Source: a virus. Taken from it: a stretch of 21,778 nt of DNA. Shown here one piece after another: positions 1 through 6,912 of the stretch (within the stretch, counting starts at the first letter, position 1; every line of letters starts with the position of its first letter). Below the pieces are notes generated by a model that saw nothing but the letters and a program-made list of their open reading frames with translations, ran no database searches and was not told where the DNA came from. Where the stretch lies: IMG/VR virus record IMGVR_UViG_3300030333_003079, positions 1 to 21,778 of that record; one strand, written 5' to 3'. Position numbers and translations under genes: made by a program.

Positions 1-1778
1 CGTGCTCGCCCAACTGTAAGTGGGGCATCTTGTCCTCCTTGTAGGCCACCGGCAGTATTGGCAGCAGCCTGTTCCATTTGACCGTGAATGTTTCTGAATC
101 GGCGTTCAGGTGTGGCCCGAAGTCCACCAGTGCGTGCTGCGAACCGCAGGTCCTCAGTTGATAGTTCCTTGAGAATATCCCAAGCAATATCGAAGGCTTT
201 CTTGGTGCTCTGACCGTTACTTCCTTGTCGAGCGCGGTTGGCACTAGGGGCTTCTGCAACAAGTCCGCCATCTTTTGTGTGACTCATGTCTTTGCCTCCT
301 TTTCCGTATATGCCACGTTGTCTGCGCTCGCGCTTAAGGTCTACGCGATACTTAACGCGAGAGGGTGAGGAATGATAATCCTTGTCGTACTTTTGCTTGT
401 TCTTCTTGGCCTCAGGACTCTTTGCGTGTTTAAGCATTAGTCGCACCAAGTCTTCGGGAGCAATAGGTGCTTGACTCGCATATATGGGAAGGCCATCTGG
501 ACCGATTTCGTGCGGCACTCCAGACATAGCACCTGATTTAATTCCAATAAGTGATGGTCCATAATCTGCTGCGGCTCTTCTGGTCCTCAGTCCTTGTCCT
601 CCAACGGACCACACAACAGGTTTTCCACCTACAGGGTAGTTGGGCGAAGGCCCTAATCCTTCAAGCATAGCACGGTCAGCACGGTCGGGACTCATACCCC
701 TGATGGCCATGATGGGTGTATTGGGGTCACTATCGTGCCCCATGAAACTCCCCAGCGTGGTTTGATATGTATTGTCTTTGAGCAACTGGTCGAGTATTTC
801 CATGTAGTAGGATTTGTTGCCGCCGATGTATGTCATCGGCATGGCTGGGTCGGTTGTGTCAATCATGTGAGTGTGCTGATTTCCTAACTTTTCTAAGCCT
901 GATACACCGTGTGTCGTAGCGATGACACCAGTAGGCTCGTTTGTTTCAGGATGGTATCGACCTACCAATCTTGTGATGGCGTGAGTGTTCATTTGTGTAG
1001 GGTCATTTGCATCAGGAACAGGTGGGTCGAACTTGTGTGTAACGATGGCATATTTGTCGGATGTCATGAGCCCTTGTACGTTGTTCATAATTTTTCGACC
1101 ATGTTTTTGCCAAGCGGCTTTTGACCTATCTCTGATTTCATCATGAATTTCTTCAGGAAATCTTTCCTTTAGTCGCTTATCGAAGTGTTCTTCTTCTTTC
1201 CCTGTAGGGTCGTTGAATACAAGTTCGGGAAGAGGTTCCGTGCCGGGTGGAATAGGTGCACCTACTTTGTTGGCTGCGACCCGCTCTCTCTTTTTCCGGT
1301 TTGCCGACGCGATTGCAAATGGGTTGCCCATTGGCTTTTCACGCTTAGGTGGCCGCTTACCGTGTCGTCGCTTAAGCAACCGCCAAGAGAGGTCCATGGG
1401 CTCGCCTGTGTGGATGTCTTGGAATGATTGGTCAAATCCTACCAAATTAGGTGCTTGGTCTATGCTGTCACCTACTCTCCAACTCTCGTTTTCTGCATAT
1501 CTTCTCTCACTTTCATCGTTGATTGCGTGCGCTAAACCAACATCAAAGTGACCATCAGGGGGGTTCATCAGTGCTTCATGAACCATTCGTGCATGAGGAG
1601 AATGTAGGTCAAACCAAGAGGGCTTATGCATATTTTCTAAATCACCGTCTTCAAGTGGGTAAAGTATTCTTTCAAAGCCCTGCATTTCTGCATGAGATAA
1701 ATCGCTTAGTCTGAAATTACTGTATTCATCCTCAGGAAAGCCAGCCATTCCGGGCATAACTGCTTTCTCAAAAGACAC
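1..1778 (-). CDS. Large unrecognised protein, 5' part (3' end beyond window)
   Basis: The minus strand is open from a GTG at 1778 to the left edge: 592 full codons with no stop. The GTG is preceded by a purine-rich SD-like run (GGAGGGGTGA) five to six bases upstream. The next ATG is codon 8. I do not recognise the family. The product is hydrophilic and rich in Pro, His, Asp and Arg, with no signal peptide or membrane segment. Residues 137-170 and 455-490 are strongly basic, as in nucleic-acid-associated or virion-internal proteins. Residues 124-137 (TGEPMDLSWRLLKR) closely match a motif in the plus-strand gene at 7934, and residues 528-537 (AFDIAWDILK) look like a second, weaker copy. A conserved-looking block around 365-425 is rich in Gly and Pro. 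It is transcribed divergently from the gene at 1861. It is real by length, SD and composition; the function is unknown. Confidence 0.8.
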   Translation of the reverse strand, partial: MSFEKAVMPGMAGFPEDEYSNFRLSDLSHAEMQGFERILYPLEDGDLENMHKPSWFDLHSPHARMVHEALMNPPDGHFDVGLAHAINDESERRYAENESWRVGDSIDQAPNLVGFDQSFQDIHTGEPMDLSWRLLKRRHGKRPPKREKPMGNPFAIASANRKKRERVAANKVGAPIPPGTEPLPELVFNDPTGKEEEHFDKRLKERFPEEIHDEIRDRSKAAWQKHGRKIMNNVQGLMTSDKYAIVTHKFDPPVPDANDPTQMNTHAITRLVGRYHPETNEPTGVIATTHGVSGLEKLGNQHTHMIDTTDPAMPMTYIGGNKSYYMEILDQLLKDNTYQTTLGSFMGHDSDPNTPIMAIRGMSPDRADRAMLEGLGPSPNYPVGGKPVVWSVGGQGLRTRRAAADYGPSLIGIKSGAMSGVPHEIGPDGLPIYASQAPIAPEDLVRLMLKHAKSPEAKKNKQKYDKDYHSSPSRVKYRVDLKRERRQRGIYGKGGKDMSHTKDGGLVAEAPSANRARQGSNGQSTKKAFDIAWDILKELSTEDLRFAARTGGLRATPERRFRNIHGQMEQAAANTAGGLQGGQDAPLTVGRA

Positions 1779-1860
1779 GCTAATCACCCCTCCGAAGGAG
1801 ACCAGTCAGAAAAGCATTGTGTGCGCTACGCTTATCGGGTGTGGCACCTTCGCATCGACA
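1779..1860. promoter_or_regulatory. Divergent intergenic region with start signals for both flanking genes
   Basis: These 82 bases separate the minus-strand GTG at 1778 from the plus-strand ATG at 1861, so promoters for both directions must lie here or overlap the genes. On the minus strand the SD-like GGAGG (1789-1793) can pair with CTCC just upstream, giving a four-base-pair hairpin with a three-base loop that would partly hide it. On the plus strand CTTATC (1831-1836) sits about 25 bases before the ATG and could be a weak TATA-like box for a leaderless transcript. The promoter assignments are guesses from spacing only. Confidence 0.35.
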
Positions 1861-3258
1861 ATGGCTGAGCGGGCACTATCACCAGCGGACTACGCGATGG
1901 CGATAGTCAAGGGTGATGACAAGGTCGAGAAATTTGTACCACTTATTGTTCCAGCCGCGTTTGGTGCGGCTGGTGCTTTGCATGGAGCAGGCTTTCGACT
2001 TAGAGATGATGAAGGCAATTTTAACATGAACTTTGGTGGCAACGCAAAGGCCGTAGACCCGTTGACTGGAGGTATGATTGCTGAGAAAGACTTGGGTGAT
2101 TCTACTGGAGCCAAATTTGTGGGCGCTGGTGTCGGTGCGCTTCAGGGTGCGAACCCATTGACTTACCTTCGACCTGTCGCTGCTCTTGGGAGAGGGGCGC
2201 AGGCGCTTCGTGCTAAGCGTGCGGCAAATGTGTTGGAAGCGGGGGATACTGCGAGAGATGCGTATAGAGCAAGAGAACTCGCTGATATTAACCGTGCAAT
2301 AGAGGCTGCTCAAATGCAGCGACAAGCGCAGCGACAAGCAAATATTGGCAACATGTATTCTAGAATAGATGCAATGCCAGCAGGAGGAGATGACGCTTAT
2401 CGCTTCGTAGGAGGCGGTGTTGAGGCGTCTGATGCTACTAGATTCGCTGATGAGTTATTGGCTCCGCCTGTTCCCGGTACTCGTGCTTTCCATGATGCTG
2501 CTGCCGCAGCGGCAAGCCAATCGGCAACTGCAGCAGATAGAGTACAAGACATCAATTATCTTGCCGATTTAGAAAGATTGGATGCAATGCGTGCAGCACA
2601 GCGCCCCGTCAGTGACATGGCCCTTACTGGTGCTGGGGGTGTTGGTAGAGTAGCGGATTTAGTCAGTCGGCCACATTTGCCGTATATGATGGCACCAACA
2701 TTTGCGGGACGTGTTAATCGAGCCCACCAGTACAATCAATTGTCGAGAGCCCAGCAGATGGCTATCGCTGCAAGGCAAGGTGCTAGAGTAGGTCAGGCTG
2801 CGGCTAAGATTGGACCAGCACTTGCTGGCCTTGGTGCCGCTGCTGTTCAGACTCAATTGCCAGAGACACAAACCAACATTCCCAATCAAGGTGTAAGCGG
2901 TAGTGCTTTAGGCCAAGGCGGTATGGGCAACATGGCCGGAGCACGGCATGGTGTCAATCCAGAACGACAAATATGGTCAGGTGAATTGGAACAAAGTCGA
3001 ATCGCAACAGGTGAGAATATGACACTCGGAGATAGATTACTCAAAGAAGCGCAAGAGCGCATGGACAAGGCCCACTGTGGTACAATGAAGGCAGATGGTT
3101 GCCCCGGCTGCCCGAAGTGTGAGGGTGACAACAAAAAGAAAGCCAAGAAGCCTGCTCATGGTATGGTCATCGTGATTGGGTCTAAGGCTGGCCCCGGCCC
3201 ATCAAAAGATGGAAAGCGGGAAAAGTTGGACTCTGACAAGGATGACAAGAAAGAGTGA
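1861..3258 (+). CDS. Gly/Ala-rich protein with hydrophobic N-terminal segments and C-terminal Cys cluster
   Basis: A 465-residue protein from the ATG at 1861. A longer reading from GTG 1819 is open but its nearest SD (AAGGAG) is 17 bases away, so I prefer the ATG, perhaps leaderless. Residues about 26-45 and 85-97 are Gly/Ala-rich and hydrophobic with small-residue spacing, like glycine-zipper segments that insert in membranes. The middle (about 120-330) is Ala/Gln/Arg-rich and helical. Near the C-terminus C406, C414, C417 and C420 form a likely four-Cys zinc site, followed by a Lys/Asp-rich tail. I do not recognise the family. A virion-internal or ejected membrane-active protein would fit the composition and the neighbouring membrane-protein module, but this is inference. 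The gap after it (3259-3388) separates it from the next operon. Confidence 0.75.
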   Translation: MAERALSPADYAMAIVKGDDKVEKFVPLIVPAAFGAAGALHGAGFRLRDDEGNFNMNFGGNAKAVDPLTGGMIAEKDLGDSTGAKFVGAGVGALQGANPLTYLRPVAALGRGAQALRAKRAANVLEAGDTARDAYRARELADINRAIEAAQMQRQAQRQANIGNMYSRIDAMPAGGDDAYRFVGGGVEASDATRFADELLAPPVPGTRAFHDAAAAAASQSATAADRVQDINYLADLERLDAMRAAQRPVSDMALTGAGGVGRVADLVSRPHLPYMMAPTFAGRVNRAHQYNQLSRAQQMAIAARQGARVGQAAAKIGPALAGLGAAAVQTQLPETQTNIPNQGVSGSALGQGGMGNMAGARHGVNPERQIWSGELEQSRIATGENMTLGDRLLKEAQERMDKAHCGTMKADGCPGCPKCEGDNKKKAKKPAHGMVIVIGSKAGPGPSKDGKREKLDSDKDDKKE

Positions 3259-3290
3259 AATTCAATAGCCACTTGGTCCTCGCTTTTGAC

Positions 3291-3326
3291 GGACTGAGGG
3301 GCGCACCCTCTCTTGCTTCTCGGTCC
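3291..3326. other. Foldable inverted repeat in the gap before the GTPase operon
   Basis: GGACTGAG (3291-3298) can pair with CTCGGTCC (3319-3326) through eight pairs, one of them G-U. A competing shorter hairpin pairs GAGGG (3296-3300) with CCCTC (3306-3310) across a five-base loop and uses part of the same left arm, so the two folds exclude each other. No long T run follows, so it is not a classic bacterial terminator. It could be a 3'-end structure of the upstream mRNA or a small structured RNA element. Confidence 0.35.
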
Positions 3327-3345
3327 ACCTACTCAAGATAGAACA

Positions 3346-3353
3346 CTATAATT
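3346..3353 (+). promoter_or_regulatory. TATA-like box for the membrane/GTPase operon
   Basis: CTATAATT lies about 40 bases before the start at 3389. Archaeal transcription would begin about 25 bases downstream, near 3375, leaving a short leader that still holds the SD-like GAGGGAT (3378-3384). It is the clearest TATA-like sequence in a gap in this window, and it precedes six tightly packed plus-strand genes. It is a spacing- and sequence-based inference. Confidence 0.45.
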
Positions 3354-3388
3354 AGGGCCTTGCTGTCGCACGTCACAGAGGGATACTC

Positions 3389-3946
3389 TTGTCTACAATG
3401 AATCGAAACGACCACGACCAAGCAGAAATTCGCCTATTGGGCCTCATTTTGATGCAATCTTTGAGCATCGGATTGGCAGTTGGAATTTTCCACAGTGACA
3501 TGTGGCTAATGCATACTGACCCACTTGTCAATGGAATGACCTATGCCATGGGTGCGTTTGCTGTGCAAGGACTTGCTTACTATGTGTTCAAAATGTTCTT
3601 TCAACAAGGCATGGATGAAAAAGCACGCATCGCGCAAATGGAGCGAGAGCGACGAATGCGCTCGACTGGGCTACAGCAGACGTTTGAGCAGCGCCGTCAA
3701 GATATGGAATTGAAGATGCAAGAACTTCAGTTGGAACAAGAACTACGTTGGTTAGAGGCCAATCCCGGTCAAACACCTCCTTGGCTTGACCAAAGAGCAG
3801 GTAGTGGGGGCATGGACAGTGCTTCCATGTCGTTGGCCACGCCAAGTCATTATGCACAGGAAAAGCCTTCGTTGGAACTCGGTGTATCGTTTGACAAGGA
3901 TGAAAAGCCACGAGCGGCTGATGGTAAGTTCAAGAAAAAGGAGTGA
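3389..3946 (+). CDS. Two-helix membrane protein with a coiled-coil domain
   Basis: A 185-residue protein starting at TTG 3389, chosen because GAGGGAT (3378-3384) lies four bases upstream; ATG 3398 would drop three residues and leave a long spacing. Residues about 16-34 and 48-71 are hydrophobic and form two likely transmembrane helices joined by a short loop. Residues 76-125 are a charged Glu/Arg/Gln heptad-rich segment, almost certainly a coiled coil. The tail (126-185) is Pro/Ser/Lys-rich and disordered. I do not recognise the family. It opens a six-gene run that includes a GTPase with a likely membrane anchor, so it may act as a membrane scaffold or effector for that protein; this is inferred from context. 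The stop is built into the SD of the next gene. Confidence 0.8.
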   Translation: MSTMNRNDHDQAEIRLLGLILMQSLSIGLAVGIFHSDMWLMHTDPLVNGMTYAMGAFAVQGLAYYVFKMFFQQGMDEKARIAQMERERRMRSTGLQQTFEQRRQDMELKMQELQLEQELRWLEANPGQTPPWLDQRAGSGGMDSASMSLATPSHYAQEKPSLELGVSFDKDEKPRAADGKFKKKE

Positions 3947-3947
3947 T
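3940..3947 (+). promoter_or_regulatory. SD containing the upstream stop codon
   Basis: GGAGTGAT spans the TGA stop of the 3389 gene and serves as the SD for GTG 3953. It matches the GGAGGTGAT complement of the 16S rRNA tail except for one base. Stop and SD share bases, which favours translational coupling. Confidence 0.6.
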
Positions 3948-3952
3948 GTTCT

Positions 3953-4198
3953 GTGGGGCGTATTTTCAAAACGCCTACAGATGATGCTGTCGAACAAACG
4001 CTTCGGGCAATGCATACTCAAAACATCATCGACAACACTTACGAAAAGGGGTTAGGGTGGCTGAAAGTTTTGATTTTCAGTACATCAACTGCTTTTGTGG
4101 TGTCTGCATTTGAGTACTATACAGATTGGAACCTTTGGGAAAGCACTGGGAATTGGTTGTCTGAATGGGCTCAAAAGCAATTGGAGAAGTTGATTTGA
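3953..4198 (+). CDS. Small single-pass membrane protein
   Basis: An 81-residue protein from GTG 3953, with SD GGAGTGAT a few bases before it. Residues 34-52 are hydrophobic and form one likely membrane helix. The first 30 residues are soluble and mildly amphipathic. Residues 53-81 are Trp-rich and amphipathic (four Trp within about 20 residues), typical of a segment that lies on a membrane surface. No family is recognised. It ends one base before the ATG of the GTPase gene, so the two are almost certainly co-translated. That makes a membrane receptor or anchor for the GTPase a natural hypothesis, without direct evidence. Confidence 0.75.
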   Translation: MGRIFKTPTDDAVEQTLRAMHTQNIIDNTYEKGLGWLKVLIFSTSTAFVVSAFEYYTDWNLWESTGNWLSEWAQKQLEKLI

Positions 4199-4199
4199 G

Positions 4200-4916
4200 A
4201 TGTCAGCCATTGCCGGTTCTGCCTTGGTTGGTGGGATTGTTTGGGCCAGAGAACTTTGGAACTATTGGAAGCCACGTCGTGTAGGAATCTATGGCCCTGC
4301 TTTGGCTGGTAAGACAACATTGGATAGATATTTGACTACGCCCGGTGAAATGGAGGACATTTCGCTTGAGGACCGGACAAAGCATATGCGCATTTTAGGT
4401 CGCTATATTTTGCCTAGGCCGACACGCAAACGTGTCAGTTGGAAAGGAGAAAAGCGTGTTGTATACAGCGCAGACATTGGTGGAGATGAGAGATTTTGGA
4501 GTCTTTGGATAGACGATATGGTCGATAGACAGGTCGAGGCCGTGGTGTTTTTGTTCGACCACCGTGCAATGCAGGGCGGCGATGCAGCAATTCAAGCGGT
4601 TGGTGGCTTCAAGTATCTTGTCGATGCGTTGATACACAAGCAATATCGCTACCGAGGCTTCAAAACGTGGTGGCGTGGTAAAAAATACAGCCCTAAAATC
4701 GTATTATTGGTAGCCAATAAAGCAGACCAGTGGTGGGATGACCAAGCCAATACGTTGTGGCAACAGCAAAGATTGGGTGAACACAAGATGTTTGACCCAT
4801 TTCGGGAAGATTTGATACGTTTGCAGAAGGCAGGAATCCCTACAAATCGGTCTATGATGGCCACAAAAATTGGTTGGAATGTAGAACCAACTATGGTCGA
4901 TTTGCTCTCAGGCTAA
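4200..4916 (+). CDS. Ras-superfamily (Arf/SR-beta-like) small GTPase with N-terminal hydrophobic segment
   Basis: A 238-residue protein with the GTPase motif set in order. The G1/P-loop is GPALAGKT (32-39). The G3 motif DIGGDERF (92-99) is followed by WSLW, echoing the DVGGQ...LW block of Arf and SR-beta proteins. The G4 motif is NKAD (173-176). The G5-like motif ATKIGWNVEP (221-230) matches the Ras-family SAK...NVE pattern. These residues bind guanine nucleotide and magnesium. The position of the catalytic Gln after DxGG is Asp96 here, so intrinsic hydrolysis may be slow or depend on a partner. Residues 2-16 are hydrophobic and followed by aromatic and basic residues, like a membrane anchor or amphipathic helix. 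It lies between small membrane-protein genes with almost no spacing. The GTPase call is strong; the Arf/SR-beta affinity is suggestive; the biological role is unknown. Confidence 0.88.
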   Translation: MSAIAGSALVGGIVWARELWNYWKPRRVGIYGPALAGKTTLDRYLTTPGEMEDISLEDRTKHMRILGRYILPRPTRKRVSWKGEKRVVYSADIGGDERFWSLWIDDMVDRQVEAVVFLFDHRAMQGGDAAIQAVGGFKYLVDALIHKQYRYRGFKTWWRGKKYSPKIVLLVANKADQWWDDQANTLWQQQRLGEHKMFDPFREDLIRLQKAGIPTNRSMMATKIGWNVEPTMVDLLSG

Positions 4917-4930
4917 TTGGAGGAAGGTAT

Positions 4931-4975
4931 TTGATTATAGTGCACATCGCAGCAAAAGAGAGGGAGTCATTATGA
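4931..4975 (+). CDS. Possible 14-residue leader peptide before the Cys/His protein
   Basis: In the 55-base gap after the GTPase gene, TTG 4931 is preceded by GGAGG (4919-4923) at seven bases' spacing. It opens a 14-codon frame (product LIIVHIAAKERESL, first codon read as Leu) whose TGA overlaps the ATG at 4972 as ATGA. The strong SD would otherwise have no gene to serve, because the ATG at 4972 has its own (GAGGGAG). It is too short to judge by composition and may be chance. Confidence 0.25.
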   Translation: MIIVHIAAKERESL

Positions 4976-6015
4976 TACCAAATATGATGAATTTTGGTGG
5001 TTATGGTCAGATTCCACAGCAAGGTGCTTCCTTGTCGATGGTAGACCAAAATCAGTTGATTGCATTGTCACAACAGGGCAATGCGAGCCTAACACATGAA
5101 CAATTACTGGAAATGCAGAGTGCTCAGCAAGGGATGAGAGAGGTTGCAGAGAAGAAAAACTTGGTTGTACCCAAGGTCAATTTCTATCCGAGTCGCCATC
5201 CTGACCCCCGAAAAGCAAGAAGAGCCGATATTAAGCAAGCCCGGCGTCTTTTGAAGCCGCTGAAGCGTAGTTGGTGGAATCCATTACGATGGGTTTGGGG
5301 ACAAAAATACCGCTTTAATCGAAATGCCAGTCAATGTGTAGTCGATGGTTGTGATGTAGAGGAGTTAATCAAGTACGATAACCTCTATGCGAAGATTTGT
5401 GACGAAGAAACAGGTCGTTCTTTGTGGGATATGTACTGGAAAAACCCTGTAACTGGGGAGCCAGAGGCCTTTGTTGCACGTGAAAACGTCACTGATGGGC
5501 GTAAAATGAGGGGTACATATTGCCCAGAACACCTGCATTTGTACCATTTATTGTGCAAATGGGAGACTCAGGAGGAAACAGAGCGCAAAAAGACCAAAAC
5601 TGGCATGAAAGAACTGGTCAAAAAGGGCGTAAGTACGGTCGCAGTACCCATTTCTCTCATCAAAAAGAAGGACAATACACCCCCATTTTTGACCAAATAC
5701 GAGGATTTTTTCGTTCAATTGGAGGCAGATGCGCGTACACACCCCGGAATTAGCATTCTTCACTATCAAAATCCTGAAACAAAGTTGAATGATGTCACAA
5801 TGGTGGTCTTTGATTTGCGTCTTTTCCAGAAAGAATTGGCTGAAATTGATACAACTTTGATGGATGCACTAGGAACTGTGGGCATTACGGCCCCTCCCGC
5901 AAATGCTATGCCTGTTCAGCCTATCGCAGATACCATCACGCAGCCTATGGGCAATGAAATGGGCCTTCCACAGCAGATACAGCAGACAGATTTAGGGATT
6001 CATACAAATCAGTAG
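4972..6015 (+). CDS. Basic Cys/His (probable zinc-binding) protein with disordered ends
   Basis: A 347-residue protein from ATG 4972, with SD GAGGGAG shortly before it. Residues 1-60 are Gln/Met-rich and disordered. Residues 72-117 are very basic with a Trp-rich stretch (WWNPLRWVWG, 101-110) that could touch a membrane surface or nucleic acid. The core holds C122, C127, C143, C184, H187, H189, H192 and C195, enough for one or two zinc sites. Residues 207-235 are Lys-rich, and 236-300 look like a compact alpha/beta domain. The tail is Pro/Gln/Met-rich. No family is recognised. It is part of the membrane/GTPase operon; the tail composition resembles the N-terminus of the next protein, suggesting a shared assembly. 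An HK97-type capsid role was considered but nothing supports it. Confidence 0.78.
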   Translation: MIPNMMNFGGYGQIPQQGASLSMVDQNQLIALSQQGNASLTHEQLLEMQSAQQGMREVAEKKNLVVPKVNFYPSRHPDPRKARRADIKQARRLLKPLKRSWWNPLRWVWGQKYRFNRNASQCVVDGCDVEELIKYDNLYAKICDEETGRSLWDMYWKNPVTGEPEAFVARENVTDGRKMRGTYCPEHLHLYHLLCKWETQEETERKKTKTGMKELVKKGVSTVAVPISLIKKKDNTPPFLTKYEDFFVQLEADARTHPGISILHYQNPETKLNDVTMVVFDLRLFQKELAEIDTTLMDALGTVGITAPPANAMPVQPIADTITQPMGNEMGLPQQIQQTDLGIHTNQ

Positions 6016-6023
6016 GTGAAATA

Positions 6024-6662
6024 ATGGGACTTTTTGGAAATAGTAATGCGCAAGTACCGAATGGTGCACTGAATCTCAGTGCTTCAGGGGCACCAATGGC
6101 AGGAAATCAACAGCAAGTATTCGGGGCTGGCCCGAATATGTTCAATCAACAGAATGCATTTGGTGCGCAAGGTGGAATGGGAGCGGCTTTTGCACAAGGG
6201 CTAGGCGTCCCGAACCAACCTGTAGCCCCTCCATCTGAGACAGAGATTCTAATTCACCTACTAAACTCAAATGTGCCTGTAGAAAAGTGGCTTGCAGGTC
6301 AGAACTTCCAGAATGTTGTGAACATGTTGTCTAGTATGGTGACACTCTGCATTCATCACTATTTCAAAAACGCCAAGTTTGTTGCTGATGATGATGGGAA
6401 CTTGCAGATTGATGTGGCCTCTTTGCCTTCAGATGTCCAAACTGTCTCGGCAGAGAATGTATTGATGGATTTACAACAAGTCCAAAGTGCAGCGCAGCAG
6501 TCTGTTCAGCAGTGCCAGATGACACAGCAGCAAATTGTAGCCATTGCGAACCAATCGTTGATGAGTAGTGCACTTGGCGCTGCGATGAATGAGGGTATTT
6601 TCACGAAAGGCATGAGTGCAATGGGCTCAGGTATTCGTGGATTCGTAACAGGAGGAAGATAA
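6024..6662 (+). CDS. Gln-rich protein with disordered N-terminus and helical core
   Basis: A 212-residue protein from ATG 6024. AGGTGA (6014-6019) overlaps the upstream TAG stop and serves as SD. Residues 1-70 are Gly/Gln/Asn/Ala-rich and disordered. Residues 72-120 form a compact helical region (ETEILIHLLN..., then two more helices). Residues 120-190 are Gln/Ser-rich and helical, likely an oligomerising coiled coil. The C-terminal 25 residues are Gly/Met-rich and moderately hydrophobic. No family is recognised. It lies two bases upstream of the two-helix membrane protein gene, with that gene's SD inside its last codons, so the two are probably made together. A virion structural role is plausible from composition only. 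Confidence 0.78.
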   Translation: MGLFGNSNAQVPNGALNLSASGAPMAGNQQQVFGAGPNMFNQQNAFGAQGGMGAAFAQGLGVPNQPVAPPSETEILIHLLNSNVPVEKWLAGQNFQNVVNMLSSMVTLCIHHYFKNAKFVADDDGNLQIDVASLPSDVQTVSAENVLMDLQQVQSAAQQSVQQCQMTQQQIVAIANQSLMSSALGAAMNEGIFTKGMSAMGSGIRGFVTGGR

Positions 6663-6663
6663 G

Positions 6664-6912
6664 ATGAGAGGAAATACAGGGTTCATCCCCAATGACATTG
6701 CACAGATAGCCGTTGAGTGGTTTAATCCACGTAAGTCAGTAATTGTTGACATGGTGATGATACAGTTGCTTTCGATGACTCTGACATTATTGTCAGTACT
6801 GATTTTCAAAGGCGACCAAATCGACTCATCTAACATGGCTTGGATGGTCGCAGGGTTGTTTGGTTCCTTCTTGTTGGCGTCGGCTGTTTATTCCCGAATC
6901 ACGTCGATATGA
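6664..6912 (+). CDS. Small two-helix membrane protein
   Basis: An 82-residue protein from ATG 6664, with SD GGAGGAAG in the last codons of the previous gene. Residues about 27-48 and 59-77 are hydrophobic helices joined by a short polar loop, a hairpin topology with an N-terminal soluble stretch of 25 residues. No Cys, and no known motif. It has the size and shape of small phage membrane proteins, including holins, but there is no endolysin nearby and archaeal hosts mostly lack peptidoglycan, so I do not call it a holin. It ends the membrane/GTPase operon; its 3' end overlaps the convergent minus-strand gene by 25 bases. Confidence 0.75.
   Translation: MRGNTGFIPNDIAQIAVEWFNPRKSVIVDMVMIQLLSMTLTLLSVLIFKGDQIDSSNMAWMVAGLFGSFLLASAVYSRITSI

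Noticed and set aside
909-1714. Plus-strand open frames (909-1124, 1185-1427, 1213-1551, 1523-1714)
   Set aside because: They lie opposite the continuous 592-codon minus-strand frame, have no SD and show no protein-like composition.
1819-1860. GTG start with an MCATLIGCG lipoprotein-like beginning for the 1861 gene
   Set aside because: The hydrophobic stretch is too short for a signal peptide and the nearest SD is too far (17 bases); ATG 1861 is preferred, though not proven.
4972-6015. Major capsid protein
   Set aside because: Length would fit, but disordered ends, basic Trp-rich segment and Cys/His core do not resemble an HK97-type capsid.
6664-6912. Holin call for the two-helix membrane protein
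   Set aside because: No endolysin nearby and size/topology alone are not diagnostic; it groups with the membrane/GTPase genes.
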